64,000 nucleotides of DNA from Bradyrhizobium sp. 141 (GTDB taxonomy: Bacteria; Pseudomonadota; Alphaproteobacteria; Rhizobiales; Xanthobacteraceae), in assembly GCF_023074055.1 (NCBI RefSeq), contig NZ_JADPKR010000018.1:39621-103620 (forward strand). The letters run 5' to 3'. The notes beneath the pieces are model-generated. The model had not been told where the DNA came from. It worked only from the letters and a program-made list of their open reading frames with translations, and did no database searches. Both the position numbers and the translations under genes were made by a program. Below are positions 7,207 to 15,519 of this stretch, piece after piece (position 1 is the first letter of the stretch; each line of letters starts with the position of its first letter).

Positions 7207-7308
7207 GTGGACCTGACCGAAATCGAACGCGCGTATCTGCAGCAGTTAATTTCCGAACCGTGGATCAGCACCCGGCTGTTCGATCAGGAGCTCGTCGCAC
7301 ACCAATAA
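7207..7308 (+). CDS. Possible 33-residue small protein
   Basis: A GTG-started reading frame, (M)DLTEIERAYLQQLISEPW and ending FDQELVAHQ, with a GGAGAGG ribosome-binding site 5 bp upstream. The composition is amphipathic and acidic with helix-forming residues, more protein-like than random frames in this GC-rich DNA. It follows the small membrane protein gene by 63 bp on the same strand. No family is recognised. Confidence 0.4.
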   Translation: MDLTEIERAYLQQLISEPWISTRLFDQELVAHQ

Positions 7309-7396
7309 TGGTGCCACTCACGAACCACCTGCGCTCCTTCCTCGAAAGACGTAGGGACGACTCGTCCGTGGTTCGGCTCAGGGCCAATAGGCGATA

Positions 7397-7474
7397 TCAT
7401 TCGATCACCTCGTCGGCGGTGGCGAGGAGGACGGCCGACACATCGAGGCCGGGCGACTTGACTGCCTTGTTTCT
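7397..7474 (-). pseudogene. Relic of the 3' end of an ABC transporter substrate-binding protein gene
   Basis: The minus strand ends with KAVKSPGLDVSAVLLATADE followed by VIE and a TGA stop at 7397. This closely matches the C-terminus of ABC_sub_bind-type periplasmic binding proteins, which from memory end like KTAKALGLTVPxxLLARADEVIE. Upstream of about 7474 the similarity stops and no reading frame continues, so only the last 25 or so codons survive. I recall such C-terminal relics as widely dispersed in Bradyrhizobium and Rhodopseudomonas genomes. The rest of 7309-7654 holds nothing I can support. Confidence 0.6.
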
Positions 7475-7654
7475 GGGGCGGCCGGAAGGCCGCTCGGATG
7501 GCAGACGAGCGTGAAAGGCTCAAGCGATGAGGATGCCGAATTGGTGGGTTGTCACGATTTCGATTCTGCTCTGATCGCCGGAGGTCACCTCGTCACCAGG
7601 AACCGACTGAGCGCTTTTGGCTTACCTCTCGGGGGCGATCACGAGGAGGCGACC

Positions 7655-8520
7655 ATGAGGACACCTCAGCTCTCCGCATTAGTGTTCGCTATGCTTACCT
7701 TCAATGCCGTCGCCGCGGAACCTCAGAAGCTGTGGGAGACGAGTGGCTTCAAGCAGCCCGAGTCCGTCGTCTTTGACCGAGCCGGGGGGCTATTTATGTG
7801 TCGAACGTCAACGGCGGTCCGATGAAAAAGGATGGCAACGGCTTCATTTCAAAGCTCGGGCCGGACGGAAAAGTCGTGACAATCGAGTGGGTCAAAGGCC
7901 TTGATAGTCCGACCGGGCTCGCGCTGGCCAACGGCAAGCTGTACGCCGCAGACGTCGATCGAATTGCGGAAATCGACACCGCCAAGGGCGAAATCATCCA
8001 GAGATACGAGGCACCCGGATCCAAGTTCTTGAACGACCTCACCGCTGACAAGACGGGACGGGTCTACGCATCCGACATGGTGACAAACAGCATTTGGGTG
8101 CTCGACGGCGGCAAGCTGGCTCTCCTGATCCAGGATGACACGCTCGACAACCCGAACGGGCTCCTCGCGGAGGACGGGAGGCTTGTGGTCGCGTCGTGGG
8201 GCAAGATGGCCCCGGATCTCTCAACCAAGGTGCCCGGCCACATGAAGGTAGTCGATCTCGCGACGAAGAAAGTATCTGCTCTTGGTGACTCGACACCGGC
8301 GGGCAATTTCGATGGTGTCGTGCCCGATGGCAAGGGCGGCTATCTTGTCACCGACTGGGTAAGCGGCGGCCTGTTCCAAGTTGCGAACAATGGCAAGCCG
8401 ACGCGCCTCCTTCCGCTTGCGAAGGGGAGCGCCGATCTCGGCGTGGGGTCGGACGGCATCATCATGATCCCGATGATGATGGACGGCACTGTTCTGGCTT
8501 ACAAAGTCGATACGCAATGA
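7655..8520 (+). pseudogene. SMP-30/gluconolactonase-like secreted beta-propeller, frameshifted
   Basis: The start at 7655 has a GAGGAGG ribosome-binding site and encodes a signal peptide (MRTPQLSALVFAMLTFNAVAA). The mature protein begins EPQKLWETSGFKQPESVVFD. In the six-G run at 7784-7789 the frame shifts. Adding one G would restore AGGAIYVSNVNGGPMKKDG and join it to the downstream frame (open to 8520). That frame has propeller blades such as LDSPTGLALANGKLYAADVD, NDLTADKTGRVYASDM and NPNGLLAEDGRLVVASWG. The whole protein would be about 288 residues, a periplasmic calcium-dependent lactonase-like propeller. As written, the two halves are in different frames. A mutation or a sequencing error in the G run would explain it equally well. 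Confidence 0.75.
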
Positions 8521-8779
8521 AGATCGGCGTGCCATGGTTTCGCACCAGAGCTTCAGCTCGCAATTCGCGCAGGAGTCAAAGCGGTCAAGTTCTGACGGGG
8601 ATTGTGCTGCAGGTGTCACCTTGTCGAAGGTGAGGTGGTTCGCTGCATAATTGGTTAGGGTCAAACGCCGCCCTCAGCAACTCCGCGACGCTATTCCGCT
8701 CAGCTCTCGGAAGCCCGACCGTGCGAAGCCAAGAGCGGAAGTCAGCCACAGGGCCAAAAGCCGACCAGACCGGCCCCCG

Positions 8780-8807
8780 AATAACAGAAGCCGCCAACTG
8801 AGACGGC
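8780..8807 (-). terminator. Minus-strand terminator of the small-gene operon
   Basis: On the minus strand a 6-bp stem (8802-8807 with 8790-8795, one G-U pair) with a 6-base loop is followed by TTCTGTTATT. It lies 2 bp after the last stop codon of the small genes at 8809-9234. Confidence 0.55.
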
Positions 8808-8808
8808 C

Positions 8809-8967
8809 TTACTTCAGTTCTTGCTTTAACGTTCGAAGGTCGTCGAGAATTATCGGCTTCTAGCTGCTGAAATGCGTTGCAGTGGGCTCGTGGGGGAAAT
8901 CCCTGGCAAGTTTCCGGCAGCGTTCTAACCGTTCCTGTAATATGCGCTTGTCACGTTCTCGGTGCAT
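8809..8967 (-). pseudogene. Small helical protein gene interrupted by an in-frame amber codon
   Basis: From ATG 8967 the minus strand encodes MHRERDKRILQERLERCRKL and on to TATHFSS. A TAG follows at 8860-8862. In the same frame it then encodes KPIILDDLRTLKQELK, up to TAA at 8809. Both parts have the charged, leucine-periodic look of one small coiled-coil protein of about 52 residues, a type I recall in Bradyrhizobium. A single C-to-T change (CAG to TAG) would explain the interruption. Alternatively the functional product is the 35-residue N-terminal part. It begins 12 bp after the stop of the gene at 8980-9069 and ends next to a terminator. Confidence 0.5.
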
Positions 8968-8979
8968 TTTCGGTCAGAG

Positions 8980-9069
8980 CTAATGCGGGGATACAAGCGC
9001 GGCCACACTGAACGCCACCACGCACGCGGCGGCAAGGGACCAGAGCGTTATGGCGACCTCTTTAGGCAT
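8980..9069 (-). CDS. Very small single-helix membrane protein, 29 residues
   Basis: Sequence MPKEVAITLWSLAAACVVAF and ending SVAALVSPH: a short charged N-terminus followed by one transmembrane helix. GGAG lies 7 bp before the ATG. It is the second gene of a minus-strand group of three tiny genes (42-bp gap from the gene at 9112). No family is recognised. The hydrophobic pattern, ribosome-binding site and operon position support it. Confidence 0.55.
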   Translation of the reverse strand: MPKEVAITLWSLAAACVVAFSVAALVSPH

Positions 9070-9111
9070 GGAGTCTCCACGTCACGCGCCGTTGCGCGGT
9101 TCCAACCGACG

Positions 9112-9234
9112 TTATTCCATGAAGTAAACGCTCGTGATTGCCACGGCGATCAGGAATGCGCCGCCAGCCATGGCAATCGCAAAACAGACGCGGGCCGGGA
9201 TCGAATAGGTATCGAAGTGGGGTTCTCTGATCAT
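9112..9234 (-). CDS. Small single-helix membrane protein, 40 residues
   Basis: Encodes MIREPHFDTYSIPARVCFAI and continues with a hydrophobic helix ending AITSVYFME. It is a cytoplasmic N-terminus of about 15 residues, one membrane span and a short tail. The ribosome-binding site AAGGAGGG is strong, with suitable spacing to the ATG at 9234. It is the first gene of the three-gene minus-strand group that ends at the terminator near 8790. An EcfG-like element lies about 73 bp upstream. The family is unknown. Confidence 0.65.
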   Translation of the reverse strand: MIREPHFDTYSIPARVCFAIAMAGGAFLIAVAITSVYFME

Positions 9235-9306
9235 GCTACGGGCTCCCTCCTTATCGGAGTGCGACCGGCAGTTCTGATGAGTGGAACCAGTGAATTCCCT
9301 TTATGG

Positions 9307-9331
9307 GACGACGTCCATCAGTTTCGGTTCC
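9307..9331 (-). promoter_or_regulatory. Possible EcfG-like promoter for the small-gene operon
   Basis: On the minus strand GGAAC (complement of 9327-9331), a 16-bp spacer and CGTC (complement of 9307-9310), one mismatch from consensus. It lies 72 bp before ATG 9234. Confidence 0.35.
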
Positions 9332-9741
9332 GCAATGCAGCGGGTCGGGTATTGGAACCCTCATGTTCGCTGTGTGTTCTGCGGGATTAAGTCGCTTGTT
9401 TGCCTCAAGCCTCCAAGGAAAAGGTTGGCAACCAGAACCTTTCCTGGAATCCACAGCGACGTGTTGAAGTCAGCTGTGAGCACGACAACGTCCGCTATGG
9501 CCAAAAGCGGAAGCTGCGTTCCTGCATGCGGGTCGAGCGGGCTGATCCAGGCCAACCATCAAATCCTCCGCACGCAATCGATCACGCTGCCGTGCTGGCC
9601 GCACTTGGATTGTCCGAACAGACGCATCGCGCATCCAGTTGGCCACCGACCAGTTCCAGTGCTGGTCTTTGCTGGATTGGTGCCTCGCTTGCTGGGGGAA
9701 CGATAGCGATCCTTCGATCATGGCAATCTGTGTCCGACATG
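9332..9741. other. Intergenic stretch without a recognised gene
   Basis: Neither strand contains a reading frame with a convincing ribosome-binding site or recognisable protein. Some minus-strand frames run straight through the terminator at 9742-9773, which argues against them. The stretch 9774-9974 between that terminator and the DUF1254 stop is likewise empty. Confidence 0.5.
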
Positions 9742-9773
9742 AAAAAACCCGCGACGGATTGCTCCGCGCGGGT
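9742..9773 (-). terminator. Rho-independent terminator (minus strand)
   Basis: On the minus strand the stem ACCCGCG/CGCGGGT (9747-9753 with 9767-9773), extended by CGGA/TCCG around a TTGC loop, is followed by six T (complement of 9742-9747). It is the likely end of the minus-strand transcript from the penicillin-binding protein and DUF1214/DUF1254 genes. Confidence 0.8.
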
Positions 9774-9974
9774 GTTACGAATTTTTCGATGCTGCCATTC
9801 TGCCAGTGTTGTGCCCGACGTGTCAAAGCTGAACAGTGAGGCGGGCAGGGAGACTTCAGTCCGGCAAGCGCCTGTTATCACGCCAACCAAAATAGCCAAT
9901 GGTTCAATACCCCCACTACTGTGCATGGGGTTGTTTTTCATATTCTTGTTTTGACGTGCCGAACCCGCCCCGCA

Positions 9975-10559
9975 TCACCGCCGGCCGCGCGGCGCCTCCG
10001 CCTTGGCCGGCTGCTCGGTCTGCGGGCCGCAGCTCGCGGCCGCAAGCGTTGCCTGCGCCTGCGGCATCAGGCCTGGCTCGGGGGCGAGCGCCTTCATCAC
10101 GATCAGGCCGGTGGTAGACGGGGAATCGATGATCAGGCGGTCGGCCGCGGTGACCTCTTCGTCCTCGGGCAGTTCGTTGTGCTGCGCTTCCGTCATCAGG
10201 TCGAGCTCGATCACCTTGCGGCCCGCCGAGCGGTCGTTGATGGCGTAATAGGCGATCTCGTTGCGGGTGTAGAACGACACCGAGGTGTAGGCCTGGCTCA
10301 CCGGCACCGTGAGCTTGATCGGCCCGCTTGCGAGGTCGTAGCGGCAGATCGCCAGCGCAAAAGCCGGGTCCATGAACGGCATCGGTGACGTCTGCGGATC
10401 GGCGAGCGGAAGCTGGCTGACGCCGTTGAGCTTCGTCATCGGCGTCAGCCGCGAATAGGCATCCTGCGTCGCGATCCGCGGCAGCGCCAGCACGCTGACG
10501 AGATGGACGACGAGGCCCAGAACGATGCCGGCGACGATGGTGAACAGCAGGCGGATCAT
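9975..10559 (-). CDS. DUF1254 domain-containing membrane-anchored protein
   Basis: A 194-residue protein. One N-terminal membrane segment (LLFTIVAGIVLGLVVHLVSV) is followed by a periplasmic domain with the DUF1254-type segment FMDPAFALAICRYDLASGPI and SFYTRNEIAYYAINDRSAG. The C-terminal 20 residues are proline/alanine-rich and basic. It overlaps the preceding DUF1214 gene by 4 bp (ATGA). DUF1254 and DUF1214 often occur together, as a fusion or as neighbouring genes. Here they are two short separate proteins, each with its own anchor. The function is unknown; a cell-envelope role is inferred from location and the neighbouring penicillin-binding protein. Confidence 0.85.
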   Translation of the reverse strand: MIRLLFTIVAGIVLGLVVHLVSVLALPRIATQDAYSRLTPMTKLNGVSQLPLADPQTSPMPFMDPAFALAICRYDLASGPIKLTVPVSQAYTSVSFYTRNEIAYYAINDRSAGRKVIELDLMTEAQHNELPEDEEVTAADRLIIDSPSTTGLIVMKALAPEPGLMPQAQATLAAASCGPQTEQPAKAEAPRGRR

Positions 10560-11134
10560 GAGCAGCCCGCCGTCGTGATGGTGGGCATCGGCGCATCGCG
10601 CTGGGTGCGGGTGGCCACGCCAACCGGCGTGTCGTAGAGGCGCAGCATAAGTGCGTAGCGCTCGATGCCGCCGGTCGGCAGCCAGTTGCCGGCGCGCGAG
10701 CGCGAGGCGATGCGGATCTCGAACGAGCCGTCGGACTGCCGCACGATCTCCTGGCTGGTGAAGCCGTAGCGCTGGAGCGAATTGGCGACGAGGTGGCCCT
10801 TGCGGTCATAGAGAGTCAGCGTCCAGAACCGCGCCGGCGGCGTCACGCCGGAGACGACGACGTCGCAGCGGCCGTCGAGCGCCTTCTTCTTGTCGTCAGT
10901 GGTGGCGGTGAAGGCGACGCCGTCGCCGGTGCCGATCGGCAGCTCGCCGTTGCGCACGATGGTGGCGCGCGAATAGGGATCGACGTCGGCGGTGCCGGTG
11001 CGCGGCCGCGCGGTCCAGGCGCCGATCGTCAGCGCGCCGATCTCGGTGCCGCGCGTCGTCGTCATCCAGGTGGCGCCGACGCCGACCACGGTCGCGAGCA
11101 GAAGGGCCGTCAATGTGATCAGGATCAGCCGCAC
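10556..11134 (-). CDS. DUF1214 domain-containing membrane-anchored protein
   Basis: A 192-residue protein. Residues 1-24 are a hydrophobic signal-anchor (LILITLTALLLATVVGVGA). A DUF1214-type periplasmic domain follows, with DPYSRATIVRNGELPIG, RFWTLTLYDRKGHLVANSLQ and the C-terminal NWLPTGGIERYALMLRLYDT, the hallmark of the family. It is co-transcribed with the DUF1254 gene and lies 9 bp downstream of the penicillin-binding protein gene. The biochemical role is unknown. Confidence 0.88.
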   Translation of the reverse strand: MRLILITLTALLLATVVGVGATWMTTTRGTEIGALTIGAWTARPRTGTADVDPYSRATIVRNGELPIGTGDGVAFTATTDDKKKALDGRCDVVVSGVTPPARFWTLTLYDRKGHLVANSLQRYGFTSQEIVRQSDGSFEIRIASRSRAGNWLPTGGIERYALMLRLYDTPVGVATRTQRDAPMPTITTAGCS

Positions 11135-11143
11135 TTGTTTCGA

Positions 11144-13432
11144 TCAGTTCTTGCGCGGGACGGAGGCGTTGGCATTCTCTTCCGCATAATTCTGCGGGAA
11201 GGCGAGCGCGCTCGTCGCCGAGGACGGCCCGGCCGGCTTGGTGCCGGCATCGGCCGATTTCTTTGCGATCTTGGCCGCGTCATCCAGCAGCTTCTCGACG
11301 CGCACCAGGATGTCGGCGCCGCGCTTGGTCAGCACCGGCGGCGGACCCGGCTTGGTCTCCAGGATCTTCGGCGCCGCATTGGCCTGCGCGTTGCTGACAT
11401 GCTGCGGCGGCAGCTTCTGGCCCATGCCGATGCCGGGGATCTCCCGGACCTCGACGCCCTGATGCGCCGCGAGCATGATGTCGTGCCAGGTCTGCGCCGG
11501 CAGCGAGCCGCCGGTCATGCGGTTGGTCGGCGAATAGTCGTCGTTGCCGTACCACACCGCGCAGGTGAAATTGCCGGTGTAGCCGACGAACCAGGCGTCG
11601 CGATACGCGTTCGTGGTGCCGGTCTTGCCCGCGGTCGGAATGCCGTCGAGGGCTGCGCGGCGCGCGGTGCCTTCGCTGACGACGTGGCTCATCATGCCGG
11701 CCATGTCGGCGGCAACGGAAGCGGGGATCGCCTGCCGCGGCTTCGGCCCGTCGCGGTCCCAGCGCCAGACGAGGTCGCCCGCGCCGGTGCGCACTTCGAG
11801 CACCGAATGCGGCGTCACCGCTTTGCCGCGATTGGGGAAGGTCGCGTAGGCGACCGCGTGCTCAAGCACGGTGACTTCGTCCGAGCCGATCGGCAGCGAC
11901 GGCGTGTCGGGCAGCGGCGCCTTGAGGCCGAAGCGGCGTGCGACCTCGACGATCTTGGCGCGGCCGATCTTGGCCGGGTTCGGCGCCTTCGGCTGCTCCT
12001 TCTGGCCGATCGCGATCGAGAGCTTCACCGGCACGACGTTGATCGAGCGCGTGATCGCCTGCGTCAGGGTCACCGAGCCGGAATAGGAGTGGCCATAATT
12101 CTGCGGGCACCAATTGCCGATGCAAACCGGGCCGTCGACCACGATCGAGTTCGGCGTGAAGCCGTTCAGGAGCGCGGTGGTGTAGACGTAGGGCTTGAAC
12201 GAGGAGCCAGGCTGGCGGTAGGCGTCGGTGGCGCGGTTGAACTGGCTGGCGCCGTAGTCGCGGCCGCCGACCATGGCGCGGATGCCGCCGTCGAGATCGG
12301 ACACGACGGTCGCGGCCTGCGTCGCGTGATAGTCGCGGCCGAACTGGCGCAGCTGGTTCTCGACCGCGTCTTCGGCGGCCTTCTGCACGTTGGCGTCCAT
12401 GGCAAGACGAACCACGAAGACGCGCTCGGTGTACGACTTCGGGAACGTATCGACCAGCTTGCGCATCTCGTCGAAGGCGTAGTCGAGATAGTAGTTCGGC
12501 GAAGCCTCGTCGCGGCGGTCGACCGCGAAGGCGGGGTTGCGGCGGGCGCCGAACACCTGGCCCTCGGTCATGAAGCCGGCATCGACGAGGTTGTCGAGCA
12601 CGACGTTGGCGCGGGCGCGGGCGGCGGGCAGGTTGATGTGGGGTGCGTATTTGGTCGGCGCCTTGAACAAGCCGGCCAGCATCGCAGCTTCCGCCAGCGT
12701 CACGTCGCGCGCGGATTTGTTGAAGTAGAAATGCGCCGCGCCGTCGACGCCGAAGGTGCCGCCGCCCATATAGGCGCGGTCGAGATACAGCTTGAGGATC
12801 TCGTTCTTGGTCAGGCGCCATTCCAGCCAGACCGCGAGGAAGGCCTCGTTGACCTTGCGTTCGATGGTGCGCTCGTTGCTCAGGAACAGGTTCTTGGCGA
12901 GCTGCTGGGTGATCGATGAGCCGCCCTGGCGGACGCCGCCGGCCTGGGCGTTGGTGACGAGCGCGCGCGCGGTGCCGGCGATGTCGATGCCGAAATGCTC
13001 GTAGAAGCGGCGGTCTTCGGTCGCCAGCGTCGCCTTGATCAGCACGTCAGGAAAATCTTCAAGCGGGATCGAGTCGTTGTGCTTGATGCCGCGGCTGCCG
13101 ATCGGGTTGCCGTAGCGGTCGAGGAAGGTCACCGCGAGATCGGACTTCTTCAGCCAGTCCTCGTCCGCGGTCTCGCGGAAGGCGGGGATGGCGAGGGTGA
13201 GCATCACGACCAGGCCGCCGAGGCCGAGGGTCGCGGCCTCCGACAGCGGCTCGATGAACACCCAGCGCTTCCACCGCCCGACATAGAAGCGGTCCATGAA
13301 GGTCGAGTAGCGCTCGTAGAGCTCGCGGATGCCCTTGGCCGAGGAGAACAGCGAGGAGTCGATGCGCGCATCGAGGTCCAGGAAGAAGTTCCGGACCTTC
13401 TGCTTCCAATGCGGTGGTATGATCTGGCGCAC
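11144..13432 (-). CDS. Class A penicillin-binding protein (PBP1A family)
   Basis: A 762-residue bifunctional peptidoglycan synthase. A cytoplasmic basic region of about 60 residues is followed by a membrane segment near residues 66-86. The GT51 transglycosylase domain has its catalytic Glu near residue 139 (ATEDRRFYEHFG) and the STIQQLAKNLFLSNE motif. The transpeptidase domain has SSFK (SxxK), SIN (SxN) and TAGKTGTT (KTG) motifs in order. The C-terminal 70 residues are alanine/lysine-rich. The start is GTG 13432. The length fits PBP1A-like proteins of Rhizobiales. It appears to lead a transcript that includes the DUF1214 and DUF1254 genes. The family call is certain; the specific paralogue is not. 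Confidence 0.95.
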   Translation of the reverse strand: MRQIIPPHWKQKVRNFFLDLDARIDSSLFSSAKGIRELYERYSTFMDRFYVGRWKRWVFIEPLSEAATLGLGGLVVMLTLAIPAFRETADEDWLKKSDLAVTFLDRYGNPIGSRGIKHNDSIPLEDFPDVLIKATLATEDRRFYEHFGIDIAGTARALVTNAQAGGVRQGGSSITQQLAKNLFLSNERTIERKVNEAFLAVWLEWRLTKNEILKLYLDRAYMGGGTFGVDGAAHFYFNKSARDVTLAEAAMLAGLFKAPTKYAPHINLPAARARANVVLDNLVDAGFMTEGQVFGARRNPAFAVDRRDEASPNYYLDYAFDEMRKLVDTFPKSYTERVFVVRLAMDANVQKAAEDAVENQLRQFGRDYHATQAATVVSDLDGGIRAMVGGRDYGASQFNRATDAYRQPGSSFKPYVYTTALLNGFTPNSIVVDGPVCIGNWCPQNYGHSYSGSVTLTQAITRSINVVPVKLSIAIGQKEQPKAPNPAKIGRAKIVEVARRFGLKAPLPDTPSLPIGSDEVTVLEHAVAYATFPNRGKAVTPHSVLEVRTGAGDLVWRWDRDGPKPRQAIPASVAADMAGMMSHVVSEGTARRAALDGIPTAGKTGTTNAYRDAWFVGYTGNFTCAVWYGNDDYSPTNRMTGGSLPAQTWHDIMLAAHQGVEVREIPGIGMGQKLPPQHVSNAQANAAPKILETKPGPPPVLTKRGADILVRVEKLLDDAAKIAKKSADAGTKPAGPSSATSALAFPQNYAEENANASVPRKN

Positions 13433-13724
13433 CTAGAACCCTTGAGGCTCGCTTCGAAAGCGTTCAAGCACCCGGCCGGGGCGGCATCGAGACGTCTTGG
13501 GGGAATGTTGCGGCAAACCCAAGGCGCCCGGCCAGCATCCGAGGGACTTGCTGTTCCTTCTAGCCGAGCGGAGCCCATAAACCAATGGTCACGCTCGCGA
13601 TTTTGAACAACAGGCCTAATTGACCCCGGGTCATTACGGGCCTCAAAGGTGCGTTGCTTGCACCACCCCGGCCGCACGCCCTAGATGGCGTTGCCGTAGC
13701 TCTTTTGAACTTTTGTTGAGGCGC

Positions 13725-14234
13725 ATGACCGCAGTTCCCAAACGACCTTCAGGCCAGGAAGGATTCTTCTGGAAAACCAAGACGTTGGAAGAGATGTCGG
13801 GGCACGAATGGGAAAGCCTGTGCGACGGCTGCGGGCGCTGCTGCCTGAACAAGCTCGAGGACGAGGACACCGGCGAGATCTATTTCACCCATATCGGCTG
13901 CAAGCTGCTCGATGGTGCCAGCTGCGCCTGCAAGGACTATCCGAATCGGTCCGACAAGGTTCCGGATTGCGTCCGGCTGACGCCGGCCAATGTCCGCACC
14001 CTGAATTGGCTGCCGCCGAGCTGCGGCTACAAGCTCGTTGCCGAGGGCCGCGACCTCTATTGGTGGCATCCGCTGGTGTCCGGCGATCCCAACACAGTGC
14101 ATGAAGCCGGCGTCTCCGTACGCGGCCGGGTCGAAGGCAGCGAGGAGGAGATCCCGGACGAGGAGCTCGAGGACCACATCGTGCAATGGCCGGCCTTGCT
14201 GCCGAAACGAGCCCGCTTGAAGAAGCGGCCCTGA
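13725..14234 (+). CDS. YcgN/UPF0260 family cysteine cluster protein
   Basis: A 169-residue protein starting [16 protein letters not shown]. It has the cysteine cluster [32 protein letters not shown] and PDCVRL that defines the YkgJ/YcgN zinc or iron-sulfur binding family. It also has the YcgN-specific [10 protein letters not shown] segment. I chose ATG 13725 because conservation begins there; an upstream extension would be low-complexity. The family is widespread in proteobacteria and has no established function. It is a single gene. Confidence 0.92.
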   Translation: MTAVPKRPSGQEGFFWKTKTLEEMSGHEWESLCDGCGRCCLNKLEDEDTGEIYFTHIGCKLLDGASCACKDYPNRSDKVPDCVRLTPANVRTLNWLPPSCGYKLVAEGRDLYWWHPLVSGDPNTVHEAGVSVRGRVEGSEEEIPDEELEDHIVQWPALLPKRARLKKRP

Positions 14235-14370
14235 GCAGCTGTGCGCAGCGGTCGCATGCAGAGGCACTTCACATTCAAGGGTTGAGGCGCTAATCTGGTT
14301 GTAGATTTAAGGCTGGAATTATTCAGGTTGTTTCGAGTTATTGAGGTACCCTAAATTTTTGAGGGGTCCG

Positions 14371-15504
14371 ATGAATATTGATCCGGTTCACCCGATACCG
14401 ACGGACGACGAGAACAAGCCACCGGAACCGACCACCGCGCTTTGCCTTTCCGGCGGAGGATATCGCGCCATGGTGTTTCATATCGGCGTCCTTTGGCGCC
14501 TCTATGAGACGGGGCTGCTGGAGAACGTTAAGCGCATATCGAGCGTTTCAGGCGGGTCGATCACTGCCGGCATGTTAGCGCTGGCGTGGCCCGGCCTCAG
14601 TTTCAAACCTGGCAGCGTCAACAGCGATTTCATTCCGAAATTCGTCGCGCCGTTGCGCGCCTTCGCCGGCGTCACAATCGACGCCGAGTCGGTCATCCTG
14701 GGCGCGCTGTTACCGGGCAGCATCGGCGACCGTATCGCCGAGGCGTACGACGATCACCTCTTTCACGGCAAGACGCTGCAGGACATGCCTGACGAGCCGC
14801 GCTTCGTGATCAACGCGACCAATGTGCAATCGGGCGTTCTCTGGCGTTTCATGAAGCCCTATATGCGCGACTACCGAGTTGGCGAGGTGAAGAATCCGAA
14901 GATTCTCCTGGCGCAGGCGGTCGCTGCGTCGTCCGCGTTTCCACCGGTCCTGTCCCCGTTCGAACTGCGCCTCAAGGACGCGGACTTCGTGCCGGGCACC
15001 GGGCTCGATCTCCAACGCCCGCCATTCACGACGCGCGTCGTTCTCAGCGACGGTGGGGTCTATGACAATCTCGGCTTGGAGACAGCATGGAAGCGGCACC
15101 AGACCGTTCTAGTCAGTGATGCCGGCGGCAAGACCCAGGAAGAGGAACGGCCGGAGACGGACTGGCCGCGGCATTCCTACAGGGTTCTCAATCTGATCGA
15201 CAACCAGGTGCGTTCGCTGCGCAAGCGCCAGGTCGTCGACTCCTTCAAGTCCGGAACGCGCAAGGGCGCCTATTGGGGCATCCGCACCGACATTGCCGAT
15301 TACCAGCTGTTTGATGCACTCAACTGTCCACCGGATCGCACGATGCGGCTGGCCGAGTTGCCGACGCGGCTGAAGAAGCTCGACCCGAAAACCCAGGAAC
15401 AGTTGATCAACTGGGGTTACGCGGTTTGCGATGCGGCTGTGCGCAAGCATGTGGCGGCGGTCGGGCCGCCGCCGGCCTTCCCCTATCCGCAGTCTGGGGT
15501 CTGA
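14371..15504 (+). CDS. Patatin-like phospholipase family protein
   Basis: A 377-residue protein with a patatin-type lipase domain over residues about 20-330. The oxyanion-hole loop GGGYRAM begins at Gly28. The nucleophile is Ser63 in SVSGGSITAG, and the catalytic Asp227 lies in SDGGVYDN (Asp-Gly-Gly). There is no signal peptide, so it should act in the cytoplasm on membrane lipids. A GAGGGG ribosome-binding site precedes ATG 14371; an in-frame TTG at 14341 is less likely. It is the first gene of a compact operon with the S8 protease (15-bp gap) and the MBL-fold hydrolase, following an AT-rich leader (14285-14370) unlike its surroundings. Patatin lipases commonly serve as membrane-degrading effectors in bacterial defence systems. 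Confidence 0.92.
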   Translation: MNIDPVHPIPTDDENKPPEPTTALCLSGGGYRAMVFHIGVLWRLYETGLLENVKRISSVSGGSITAGMLALAWPGLSFKPGSVNSDFIPKFVAPLRAFAGVTIDAESVILGALLPGSIGDRIAEAYDDHLFHGKTLQDMPDEPRFVINATNVQSGVLWRFMKPYMRDYRVGEVKNPKILLAQAVAASSAFPPVLSPFELRLKDADFVPGTGLDLQRPPFTTRVVLSDGGVYDNLGLETAWKRHQTVLVSDAGGKTQEEERPETDWPRHSYRVLNLIDNQVRSLRKRQVVDSFKSGTRKGAYWGIRTDIADYQLFDALNCPPDRTMRLAELPTRLKKLDPKTQEQLINWGYAVCDAAVRKHVAAVGPPPAFPYPQSGV

Positions 15505-15519
15505 CGCAGAGGTTCGAAC

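Noticed and set aside
9582..9941. 119-residue minus-strand open frame
   Set aside because: It reads through a strong terminator for the same strand and has no recognisable protein features.
3928..9974. Genomic island borders, prophage or insertion sequence
   Set aside because: The stretch is accessory in character, but I found no integrase, transposase, tRNA-associated repeat or terminal inverted repeats.
10793..12919. 708-residue open frame on the plus strand
   Set aside because: It is antisense to the penicillin-binding protein and DUF1214 genes, whose motifs are clear. The frame is long only because GC-rich DNA lacks stops, and its sequence is arginine/alanine-rich without any domain.
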